DNA from: an uncultured Collinsella sp.
GTDB taxonomy: Bacteria > Actinomycetota > Coriobacteriia > Coriobacteriales > Coriobacteriaceae
DNA length: 14,485 nucleotides
Assembly (NCBI GenBank): GCA_900554595.1
Contig: USHZ01000030.1
Location: 1 to 14,485 of the forward strand
Direction of reading: 5' to 3'
Of this stretch, positions 1-9,189 are shown piece after piece (within the stretch, counting starts at the first letter, position 1; each line of letters starts with the position of its first letter). The notes beneath the pieces were generated by a model that saw nothing but the letters and a program-made list of their open reading frames with translations, had not been told where the DNA came from and did no database searches. Position numbers and translations under genes: made by a program.

Positions 1-1
1 A

Positions 2-1111
2 GAGCGCTATGCCACGTTGCGCCGCGCGACGGTGGCCTACGCTCCGCCCGAGATGCTCACCGACGATATTCCCGACCTGCGCGCTTTGCGTATGTCGCCG
101 GCGATCGACGTCTATGCCGCGGCAAGCACGGTTTACGAGCTCATTGCCGGCGTCGCGCCATACGAAGCCGCGCCGAGCACTTCGGGCACCTCGGGTTCGC
201 GCAAAAAGACGCGCGACATCGCCAGCCCCTACCGTCTCAAGATGGACACGCTGCCCGACTATCCCATTGGTGCCCATGCGCCCGGTTGCGATTTGACTCA
301 GCTGCTTCGTCGTGAGCCCGATGTGGCGCTCGCCGCGGCCGAGCAGGCCCAGCAGCTGGGGCTTGAGCCGGATTCCGAGGAGCTACGCGATGCGCTGGCG
401 TTTGTCGATGCCCAGCTGTTCGACGTGGTGATGGCCTGTCTGTCCAGCCATCAAAAAGATCGTCCCGAGCCGGCGGCGGTCGAGGCGGCGCTCTCGGCGT
501 TTTGTGACCACTATGCGCAAAATGTCGGTCGTTCGCTCCGCGGTGAGCCGCTCACGCCGTGCCCCATGGATGCGTCCGGCCGCGCGGTTCGTCGCGCGCT
601 GATGGTCGGCGCGGTGGTCGTCTGTGGCGTGGTTTGGGCTGTGGTCGTGGTTTCGGCCGCGCTGCTGGCGTCGGGCGCTCGCGTGACGGCGACTTTGGGA
701 TCGCTCGTGTGGTCTGGGTCGCTACCGGGTATTATTGCCGCACTGGCGTTGGCGCTGCCAGGCATAGCCGGCGTTGTCGCGGGGGCACTTGCGCGCGATC
801 GGCGCTCGGGCTTCCTGCAGGGTGTGCTTGCGCTTTCTGCCTGCGAGGTTCCGGTGCTGGTTGTGGCTGCATGTAGCGTATTTTCCCAACGCGCCGTGAT
901 GGGCGGCCTTGTTGCCGCTCTGGTTGCAACCTATACGCTTACGTGGTTTTTGCTTGCGATGGGCTTTGCCTTTGAACTTCCCGTTTCGGCACCGCGACGC
1001 ACAAAAGCCCAGATGGCGACTCCGCTTGCCGGCGGAGCCGCAGCTGCCCGTACTTTTGGCGGACCTGTCGAAGTATCGTCCGATTCTATTTCTACGACCA
1101 AGGAGGCCTAG
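2..1111 (+). CDS. Membrane-bound Ser/Thr protein kinase, C-terminal part (5' end outside window)
   Basis: The reading frame is open at the left edge, so the start and the N-terminal kinase lobe are missing; 369 codons are visible. Near the start is an APE-like motif (VAYAPPEM). It is followed by a stretch matching kinase subdomain IX (DVYAAASTVYELIAGVAPY) and later by a DRP motif that fits the conserved Arg of subdomain XI (about residues 140-165). This is the C-terminal lobe of a eukaryotic-type Ser/Thr kinase. The ATP-binding and catalytic loops cannot be seen, so activity cannot be judged. After the kinase lobe come about four hydrophobic segments (about residues 203-225, 240-263, 274-296 and 299-324), then a short polar tail. 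Such kinases normally phosphorylate proteins on Ser or Thr and signal to FHA-domain partners. The next gene encodes an FHA protein and its ribosome binding site overlaps the end of this gene, so the two are very likely co-transcribed. The four-helix C-terminal membrane part is unlike the single-helix PknB type. Confidence 0.8.
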   Translation, partial: ERYATLRRATVAYAPPEMLTDDIPDLRALRMSPAIDVYAAASTVYELIAGVAPYEAAPSTSGTSGSRKKTRDIASPYRLKMDTLPDYPIGAHAPGCDLTQLLRREPDVALAAAEQAQQLGLEPDSEELRDALAFVDAQLFDVVMACLSSHQKDRPEPAAVEAALSAFCDHYAQNVGRSLRGEPLTPCPMDASGRAVRRALMVGAVVVCGVVWAVVVVSAALLASGARVTATLGSLVWSGSLPGIIAALALALPGIAGVVAGALARDRRSGFLQGVLALSACEVPVLVVAACSVFSQRAVMGGLVAALVATYTLTWFLLAMGFAFELPVSAPRRTKAQMATPLAGGAAAARTFGGPVEVSSDSISTTKEA

Positions 1112-1114
1112 GTC

Positions 1115-2053
1115 ATGGCATCTCAAGTTGAGCTCACCCCATGCGGGGCCATGTTTGACATCTTTAAGCGCGCGGCGCATCTGAGCCATATCGAGCTGTG
1201 CGGCTTGGTGCTTTCGTCCCGTCCGCTCGCCGACGGCCGCAGCCCGCAGAGCCGAGCCGCCGATCGCTCTTGGGTTTCCCGCTTTATCGTTCGCGCGCCG
1301 GTCGGCACGCTTCAGCAGCGCTACTTTGCCGAATACGGTACCTCGGCTGCGCGTATTATGTCGCAACTGGCCCTGCGCCAGCGCAATCCCATGGACTCCA
1401 CGGCTGTGATCAATATGGTGTGCGGCCCTGCAGGTGAACCGATGGTACGCGCGCTCGAAGAGTGCCACCAGGACACGAATCTCTATCGCAACGCGCTCGA
1501 TCGCCTGTCCCAGGCGGCGGAACTCATGCCCGCCGAGCGCGCCGAGGCCGTGCTGGTGCTGTTTGTCGCCGTCGGTTGTTCGGCGGATGTGCGGTCCTCG
1601 GTGAACTATGCCATCGACTACGCGCACGCGACCTGTGGCGGAGGCACATCCACGCCGCGTTCGCTTGGCATGTCGATGATCGCGGGCGAACGCGAACCCG
1701 CCCCGGCGCACCCCTTGGGCTTGCTGCGCGTACAAAACAGTTTTGTCGTGAGCGCCCCGCGCTGGATTCAACCGAGCGAGGAGGGCGTCGAGATCGGCGC
1801 GCTGGCCACGGGGGAGGGCGACATCACCGACGTCGGCGACGACGTCTCGGCCCGCCATGCCCATATCTGGTGCGATGATTCTGGCACATGGTTTGTCGAG
1901 GACCTGTCGTCCACGAACGGCACCGTGGTGGTAAACGGGGCCACGAGTGTGTGTGTTCAAGTAGAGCCCGGTCGCTCCGCCCAGCTCAACCCCGGCGACG
2001 AGCTCAAACTCGGCGAATCCACCACCTACGCCATCCTCCTCGGCGCCCTCTAG
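1115..2053 (+). CDS. FHA-domain protein, probable partner of the upstream Ser/Thr kinase
   Basis: The protein has 312 residues. ATG at 1115 follows an AAGGAGG site at 1100-1106 that lies inside the end of the kinase gene; the gap between stop and start is 3 bases. Residues about 205-310 form a forkhead-associated (FHA) domain, the fold that reads phosphothreonine. Ser245 and His248 fit the S..H motif, and DLSSTNGT at 263-270 with Asn274-Gly275 fits the Asn-Gly loops. The Arg of the usual N-terminal GR pair is absent (Gly228-Ala229), and the Arg after the conserved Ser is also replaced (Ser245-Ala246). Phosphopeptide binding may therefore be altered. The first 200 residues are not recognised; they look soluble and partly helical, with no signal peptide or membrane segment. 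The likely job is to bind a phosphorylated protein or the kinase itself; this is inferred from the neighbour and the domain. No clear U-tailed terminator follows. Confidence 0.85.
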   Translation: MASQVELTPCGAMFDIFKRAAHLSHIELCGLVLSSRPLADGRSPQSRAADRSWVSRFIVRAPVGTLQQRYFAEYGTSAARIMSQLALRQRNPMDSTAVINMVCGPAGEPMVRALEECHQDTNLYRNALDRLSQAAELMPAERAEAVLVLFVAVGCSADVRSSVNYAIDYAHATCGGGTSTPRSLGMSMIAGEREPAPAHPLGLLRVQNSFVVSAPRWIQPSEEGVEIGALATGEGDITDVGDDVSARHAHIWCDDSGTWFVEDLSSTNGTVVVNGATSVCVQVEPGRSAQLNPGDELKLGESTTYAILLGAL

Positions 2054-2100
2054 CCGGCAGTTAGGGACGTTCCTTTTCTGCCGGCACTTGGGGACACTCC
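2053..2100. repeat. REP-like repeat, short copy
   Basis: GCCGGCAG at 2053-2060 is an exact inverted match to CTGCCGGC at 2078-2085. The 17-base loop holds a second near-palindrome (GGGACGTTCC). The stretch from CCGGCA through TTGGGGAC and CTCCTT recurs with small differences at 9092-9140. It begins at the last base of the FHA gene stop codon. This is a dispersed intergenic repeat, not a gene. It could fold in RNA and slow 3' decay of the upstream message. Confidence 0.7.
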
Positions 2101-2164
2101 TTGGCGCGCCAGAGCCAGTCGCCCGGGGATGGAGGGGCCATCTCGCCCCTTGGCGGTCACCCGG

Positions 2165-2178
2165 GGTAAACCTTTACC
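2165..2178. promoter_or_regulatory. Candidate operator GGTAAACCTTTACC upstream of the nifJ leader promoter
   Basis: A 6-bp inverted repeat (GGTAAA/TTTACC) with a 2-base spacer, flanked on both sides by CCGG. It lies about 40-53 bp upstream of the TACAAT box at 2218, a usual place for an activator or repressor site. The binding protein is unknown. Confidence 0.35.
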
Positions 2179-2217
2179 GGCCACCTATATTTGCCGAAAT
2201 ATGGCTTGACGGCGGGG

Positions 2218-2223
2218 TACAAT
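2218..2223 (+). promoter_or_regulatory. Candidate -10 box TACAAT for the nifJ leader
   Basis: TACAAT is one base from the TATAAT consensus and would place the RNA start near 2229-2231. No good -35 box lies 16-18 bp upstream: TTGCCG at 2191 is 21 bp away and TTGACG at 2206 only 6 bp away. The box sits inside a GCGGG/CCCGC inverted repeat (2212-2216 and 2227-2231), so a protein could cover it. Weak to moderate support. Confidence 0.4.
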
Positions 2224-2229
2224 AAACCC

Positions 2230-2414
2230 GCATGCGGATTTCCGTTGCGGGCGCTTCCCATCGCCGGGGCGTGCCCGGGAGCATCCGGCATGCGGCCTTT
2301 GCGGCGCTCGGTCATGTGCAAGACGGGTAGCTGGGCCTGTGGAGCGCGTGCAGCCCTCCTCGCCTCGGCATGCCTTCTCTCCACGCCATGTACCTGCTGC
2401 TGAGTCCGCCTGCC
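2230..2414 (+). ncRNA. Candidate structured RNA or leader upstream of nifJ, class unknown
   Basis: Bases 2230-2241 can pair with 2402-2413 (11 of 12 positions, two of them G-U), closing about 160 bases that begin exactly where the TACAAT box would start transcription. Inside, one long arm stacks GGTA 2326-2329 with TACC 2391-2394, GGC 2334-2336 with GCC 2385-2387, GTGGAG 2339-2344 with CTCCAC 2379-2384, and GCGTGC 2346-2351 with GCATGC 2368-2373. A second arm pairs within 2253-2282. No known class was recognised: 6S, SRP RNA, T-box, cobalamin and c-di-GMP signatures were looked for by eye and not found. It could be a cis-acting leader of nifJ or a separate small RNA. High GC makes some folding expected by chance. 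Confidence 0.3.
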
Positions 2415-2456
2415 AGATGATTGGAAGCAACAACGAAAATCCCATCACGCCAACAT

Positions 2457-2472
2457 CCCGGCGATCGCCGGG
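2457..2472. promoter_or_regulatory. Perfect 16-bp palindrome in the nifJ 5' leader
   Basis: CCCGGCGATCGCCGGG is a perfect palindrome 32 bp upstream of the nifJ start and about 20 bp before its Shine-Dalgarno. As DNA it could be an operator. As RNA it could form a small hairpin beside the ribosome binding site. No U run follows, so it is not a terminator. Confidence 0.4.
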
Positions 2473-2504
2473 GCCTGTATACCTATATGAGAGGAGAGGG
2501 GTAT

Positions 2505-6044
<3,540 letters not shown>

Positions 6045-6054
6045 GTCTCCCACC

Positions 6055-6178
6055 GCAGGATCTGAGGGCTGACCTTCGCGGACGTCCTCGGACATGAAAG
6101 AACCCCCGCTGCGCATACGTGCGGCGGGGGTTCTTTCGTCCTGCGGAATATCCGCGAAGGTCAGCCCTCAGATCCCGC
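6055..6178. terminator. Nested giant hairpin and terminator behind nifJ
   Basis: The inner hairpin has a perfect 13-bp stem (6097-6109 with 6124-6136) continued by CGCA/TGCG (6112-6115 with 6120-6123) around a TACG loop. The stem ends in AAAGAA on one side and TTCTTT on the other, so it could stop transcription in either direction. Around it lies a perfect 25-bp inverted repeat, 6058-6082 with 6151-6175. The inner hairpin is a convincing terminator for nifJ, 52 bases after its stop. The role of the outer repeat is unknown. Confidence 0.85.
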
Positions 6179-6247
6179 TACGACTACGTCTTCGGATTGT
6201 GGGGCTGAATGAAGGACGTGGTTGCGGGGCCTTTTGTCCCCTTCGCT

Positions 6248-6270
6248 GTTTCGCGGCTTTGCCGCGAAAC
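6248..6270. repeat. TTT-loop hairpin, copy A
   Basis: A perfect 10-bp stem, GTTTCGCGGC (6248-6257) with GCCGCGAAAC (6261-6270), and a TTT loop. It lies in the gene-free stretch between nifJ and the leftward operon. No U run follows on either strand, so it is a poor terminator. It is a diverged relative of the hairpin at 6332-6352. Confidence 0.7.
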
Positions 6271-6331
6271 CTCGCGCCACTTTGGGGATGGATGGAGGTT
6301 TTGGCTGTTGCTGCCTTCTATCCCTTTGTTT

Positions 6332-6352
6332 TTTCGCGCCTTTGGCGCGAAA
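6332..6352. repeat. TTT-loop hairpin, copy B
   Basis: A perfect 9-bp stem, TTTCGCGCC (6332-6340) with GGCGCGAAA (6344-6352), and a TTT loop. Compared with copy A, one G-C pair is swapped to C-G, so pairing is kept. The flanks of the two copies (T-rich before, CGC and CACT after) are also alike, which points to a tandem duplication of about 80 bp. Confidence 0.7.
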
Positions 6353-6366
6353 CGCGCAGCACTATG

Positions 6367-6407
6367 AAGAGGGCTGGGGACGCTGTTGTTGGCGTCTCCA
6401 GCCCTTT
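6367..6407 (-). terminator. Terminator of the leftward DUF3830 operon
   Basis: A 13-bp stem with one G-U pair (6371-6383 with 6392-6404) and an 8-base loop. It lies about 50 bp downstream of the stop of the leftward gene at 6459. On the minus strand the stem is followed by TCTTCAT; on the plus strand by TTTGATTCTT. It may also act as a second stop for rightward read-through from nifJ. Confidence 0.65.
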
Positions 6408-6458
6408 GATTCTTACTTTGGGTTCCGCGATGGAACTTTGTTGGTCTGTCTGGTCGGT

Positions 6459-6983
6459 TTACCTTGTCTCGCCGGTTTCGGTACGCAGGCGATAGCCGTG
6501 AACCAGGTCGCTGATGGCCGGCCAGGGAATCTGGCGGTCGACCCAAAATTGGAGCTGGACCAGATAGCGCTCGGTGGCGCGGGTGAGGGTCGCGAACTGT
6601 TCGTGAGTCTCTACCTGGGCGTAGAGGTCGCGGCTGTGGGCGAGGATTGCCGTGGTGTCATCCATTTTGCCGGTGACGTCGAAGGCACCCGAGAACCAGT
6701 CACACAGGCGTGCGGCGCTGTTGTTGAGGGTTGCCAGGTCGGCGGTGTCGCCGTTGACGTTTTCGGTTGCCTGGGCTCGCAGGAGGGAGAGGGCGTCGGC
6801 CGCGTTCATGCAGTAGCCGACGGTGAAGTTCCAGACTGCGAACTCGCGGCCGGTGTCGAGCTTGCGGCGGCGCATGTAGTCGATGTCGCGCGGCTCCTCG
6901 AGCATCATTTGATCGGCGAGGGCCTCAAGTGCAGTGGTGTACTCGGCAAGGTCGAGCGTGAGCAGGGTGTTGATATCCATCAT
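6459..6983 (-). CDS. Small helical protein of unknown function
   Basis: The protein has 174 residues and is not recognised. It looks soluble and mostly alpha-helical, with no signal peptide, membrane helix or metal motif; residues 1-25 and the central part are rich in Leu, Ala, Asp and Glu. The start is ATG 6983, 7 bases after a GGAGG site at 6991-6995 that lies inside the end of the upstream gene. ATG 6980 is an alternative start, and a longer reading from 7058 has no such site. Only 2 bases separate it from the upstream stop codon, so the two genes are surely co-transcribed and probably translationally coupled. That suggests a joint task or a complex with the cyclophilin-like protein. A terminator lies 52 bp downstream. 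Confidence 0.8.
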   Translation of the reverse strand: MMDINTLLTLDLAEYTTALEALADQMMLEEPRDIDYMRRRKLDTGREFAVWNFTVGYCMNAADALSLLRAQATENVNGDTADLATLNNSAARLCDWFSGAFDVTGKMDDTTAILAHSRDLYAQVETHEQFATLTRATERYLVQLQFWVDRQIPWPAISDLVHGYRLRTETGETR

Positions 6984-6985
6984 CT

Positions 6986-7402
6986 TTAGGCCTCCGCTTC
7001 GATCTCGACGATTTCGTTTTTGATGTACATGCCCTGGTTGTTCCAGACATTGCGGCAAGCAACGGCAAAGCGCTCGCGGTCGGCCTCGCAGATGCGGGCG
7101 AACATATTGCAGGTGCCAAACGGCTCGCAGACGTCAAAGAAGATGCAGATTGACGACCATCCGCCATACCAGCTCACCGCACCGGCGGGCTCGTGAAAGA
7201 CGGGGTTCTCGATGTGCTCGTAGTTGGCGATGGGGCCCGAAACGGGATAGGTTACCTCGGCATCGCAGATCTTGGCCGAGAAGATACGCGACTCGACCGG
7301 ACAGGACGATTCGAACAGCTTGCATGCTTCGGGAGCCTTGTCCCAGAGCGTGTCGGCGAGAAACGTCTCGCCATTCAGCGTGATCTTGAGCATTTTTGTC
7401 AT
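6986..7402 (-). CDS. Cyclophilin-like fold protein, DUF3830-type
   Basis: The protein has 138 residues. Its pattern resembles the DUF3830 / cyclophilin-like family as known to me: a start of the type LKITLNGETFLADTLWDKAPEAC (residues 5-27), an AKICDAEVTYPV stretch near 43-54, an ENPVF..PAGAVSWY segment near 65-79, and CIFFD with NMFARI near 86-104. The family has a small beta-barrel of the cyclophilin type; its biochemical role is not established, and members are often found near amidohydrolases and transporters. It holds eight cysteines, which is unusual for its size. No signal peptide or membrane segment is seen. ATG 7402 follows AGGAGG (7411-7416) at 8 bases. It is the first gene of a leftward two-gene unit, divergent from arcC. 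Family assignment is by eye, with moderate certainty. Confidence 0.75.
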   Translation of the reverse strand: MTKMLKITLNGETFLADTLWDKAPEACKLFESSCPVESRIFSAKICDAEVTYPVSGPIANYEHIENPVFHEPAGAVSWYGGWSSICIFFDVCEPFGTCNMFARICEADRERFAVACRNVWNNQGMYIKNEIVEIEAEA

Positions 7403-8006
7403 AGTAAGGACCTCCTCAATCCGTCGCTCAAGGGGTTCGCTGGCGGATAAAGGAGAAGACAGCTACGGGGTCGCCGAACCCAAACTTCACGACAGATCTC
7501 TGTCGCCCCAGCCCGCGCTGTTCTTCGCTAAAGTACCATGCCGCAATTGCGCGCGCAATATCAGTTTTTGATTTTCTGGAAGCGGCAATCGACGAGACGG
7601 CTCGCCAGCTGCCGGTCGACGCGCGGGCATAGGCGCTCGTCTATTCTTTAAGTTGGATGAAAAACGCCATGTTATTGCAGGGTTGCATACTCGTTCAATA
7701 AGTGCATAGAATCTCGTATAGTGCGAGTAAGATTTTGCGCTATCTGATTTGTGTTTAGCAAAGATATAGTTTGCATAATCCAGCCTAATCCTCGCTCCAT
7801 TTAAATAAAGTCGCACGTAAATGGCGTAAACATATCTGAGCTGGGGTTCTGTACGCTGAGCGGATAAAAACGACCGTTCACCGTTCAACTATTTTCAAAA
7901 TGAATAAAATGAGCGATAAAGAGAATATAAACCTTAATAAACTCGCGTATTGCACGGACGCGGGTTATTAATGGGTTGTAGGCCTTTTACGGAAAGGATT
8001 CCAGCA
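7403..8006. promoter_or_regulatory. Divergent intergenic region between the DUF3830 operon and arcC
   Basis: About 600 bp with no convincing gene. The part near 7650-7970 is visibly AT-rich against its surroundings. A plausible rightward promoter is TTCAAT (7694-7699), 17 bp, TATAGT (7717-7722), about 285 bp before arcC. On the other strand TTGAAC (7693-7698), 18 bp, TAACAT (7669-7674) shares the same -35 region and could serve the leftward operon. A tandem 7-bp repeat ACCGTTC lies at 7873-7886. The arcC start has GGAAAGG at 7991-7997. None of these sites is proven. Confidence 0.4.
7490..7505. promoter_or_regulatory. Candidate operator, inverted repeat CGACAGA/TCTGTCG
   Basis: Two 7-bp half-sites with a 2-base spacer, about 90 bp upstream of the DUF3830-type gene. 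A second, perfect 14-bp palindrome, ATTGCGCGCGCAAT, lies at 7546-7559. Both fit dimeric repressor sites in form, but no regulator can be named. Confidence 0.35.
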
Positions 8007-8969
8007 ATGTCTAAGCCTCTTGGCAAGCCCGATCGTATTGTCGTCGCCCTCGGCGGCAACGCCCTCGGCAACAACCCCGTCGAGCAGATCGAGGCCGTGA
8101 GCAACACCGCCCACGCCCTCCTCGGCCTCATCGAGCAGGGCAACGAGATCATCATCACCCACGGCAACGGCCCGCAGGTCGGCATGATCCAGAACGCCTT
8201 CGCCGCCGCCCACGACGCCATCGGCACCCCCGAGATGCCGCTGCCCGAGTGCGGCGCCATGTCCCAGGGCTACATTGGCTATCACCTGCAGCAGGGCATT
8301 GGCCGCGAGATGCACAAGCGCTATAAGCGTTGGCACGCCGCAACCGTCGTCACCCAGATCGAGTGCGACCCGGACGATCCCGCGTTCAAGAACCCGACCA
8401 AGCCGATCGGCCCCTTCTACACCGAGGAGCAGGCCAAGGAGTTCATGGCCGAGGATCCTTCCAAGGTCTTCGTCGAGGATTCCGGCCGCGGTTGGCGTCG
8501 CGTTGTCGCTTCCCCCGATCCCAAGAAGATCGTCGAGGCTGACTCCATCCTCAACCTGCTCGATAACGAGTTCATCGTCATCGCCTGCGGTGGCGGCGGC
8601 ATCCCCGTCGTCCGCGACTACGAGAACAAGGGCTGCTACAAGGGCGTTCCCGCCGTCATCGACAAGGACCTGGGCGGCGAGCTGCTGGCTGAGGACTGCG
8701 ACGCCGACGTTCTGTTCCTGCTGACCGCCGTTGAGCATGTCGCCATCAACTTTGGCAAGCCCAACCAGGAGGAGCTCGAGGACCTCACCGCCGACGAGGC
8801 CGAGCGCCTGGCCGACGAGGGCCAGTTCGGCAAGGGTTCCATGGAGCCCAAGGTCCGCGCTGCCATCAAGTTCGCCCGTTCCCGCAAGGGCCGCACCTGC
8901 ATCATCGGTGCTCTGGATAAGGCCGCCGAGACCATGGCCGGCCTCTCCGGTACCCGCATCCACGAGTAG
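8007..8969 (+). CDS. arcC: Carbamate kinase
   Basis: The protein has 320 residues, the usual family length. It interconverts carbamoyl phosphate plus ADP with carbamate plus ATP, and in fermenting bacteria it usually runs toward ATP. It belongs to the amino acid kinase fold. Visible motifs are VALGGNAL (residues 13-20), THGNGPQVG (51-59), GRGWRRVVASPDP (160-172), ACGGGGIPVV (193-202), AVIDKDL (216-222) and FGKGSMEPKV near 274-283. Together these are specific for carbamate kinase. ATG 8007 is chosen because the family begins just before the VALGGNAL strand and GGAAAGG lies 9 bases upstream; a longer reading from 7950 lacks a site. Codon use is strongly biased, so expression is probably high. 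The usual partners, arginine deiminase and ornithine carbamoyltransferase, are not beside it in this window. It stands alone between a long AT-rich leader and tandem hairpins. Confidence 0.96.
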   Translation: MSKPLGKPDRIVVALGGNALGNNPVEQIEAVSNTAHALLGLIEQGNEIIITHGNGPQVGMIQNAFAAAHDAIGTPEMPLPECGAMSQGYIGYHLQQGIGREMHKRYKRWHAATVVTQIECDPDDPAFKNPTKPIGPFYTEEQAKEFMAEDPSKVFVEDSGRGWRRVVASPDPKKIVEADSILNLLDNEFIVIACGGGGIPVVRDYENKGCYKGVPAVIDKDLGGELLAEDCDADVLFLLTAVEHVAINFGKPNQEELEDLTADEAERLADEGQFGKGSMEPKVRAAIKFARSRKGRTCIIGALDKAAETMAGLSGTRIHE

Positions 8970-8991
8970 TCTCTACTCTGTTGCCTCTCTC

Positions 8992-9067
8992 GTGGGCGCC
9001 AGACAAAGCGCCCACAAACTAGCCTCTCTTCATGAGCCCCGCAGTCCGCTCCGACTGCGGGGCTTTT
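8992..9067 (+). terminator. Tandem hairpins and terminator behind arcC
   Basis: First hairpin: GTGGGCGC (8992-8999) with GCGCCCAC (9008-9015), loop of 8. Second: a perfect 12-bp stem, AGCCCCGCAGTC (9035-9046) with GACTGCGGGGCT (9053-9064), loop of 6, ending in TTTT. The second is a standard intrinsic terminator. Confidence 0.88.
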
Positions 9068-9076
9068 GCTATTCAC

Positions 9077-9189
9077 CTAGTCATTGGGCAACCGGCACTT
9101 GGGGACGTTCCTTTCCTGCCGGCAGCTTGGGGCAGTCCTTAAAGGCTGTCCCCAACGACCACTCAAATAAGTCTGTCCCCAATGACTAG
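9077..9189. repeat. 113-bp REP/MITE-like element with 12-bp terminal inverted repeats
   Basis: CTAGTCATTGGG at 9077-9088 is the exact reverse complement of CCCAATGACTAG at 9178-9189. Inside are CCGGCA...TGCCGG (9092-9123) and a TTGGGG...CCCCAA hairpin with small bulges (about 9127-9154). The CCGGCA-TTGGGGACGTTCCTTT part recurs at 2054-2100. It carries no gene. The right end overlaps the stop codon of the peptidase gene on the other strand, and the left end sits just past the arcC terminator. It may be moved by a REP-associated transposase elsewhere in the genome. Confidence 0.7.

Noticed and set aside
722..1960. 412-codon antisense frame across the kinase and FHA genes
   Set aside because: It crosses two well-supported sense genes and has no recognisable domain.
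2191..2403. 70-codon plus-strand frame in the nifJ leader
   Set aside because: No ribosome binding site and no homology by eye; it overlaps the foldable leader RNA and the promoter candidate.
2421..2504. N-terminal extension of NifJ from an upstream start
   Set aside because: Family alignment from memory and the Shine-Dalgarno at 2492-2496 support ATG 2505; the extension would also translate the palindrome and lacks its own site.
6248..6352. Chromosome partition (parS) sites
   Set aside because: The half-sites GTTTCGCG and CGCGAAAC recall parS, but parS is a 16-bp palindrome with no central spacer, and these have long stems with a TTT loop.
6222..6989. 255-codon plus-strand frame over the hairpin region and the small helical gene
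   Set aside because: It covers intergenic repeats and then mirrors the minus-strand gene, which has a good start and tight operon spacing.
7487..7888. 133-codon minus-strand frame in the AT-rich intergenic region
   Set aside because: No ribosome binding site, mixed composition and no recognisable motif. A short real gene cannot be fully excluded.
7968..8963. 331-codon frame antisense to arcC
   Set aside because: Codon-bias shadow of a clear carbamate kinase.
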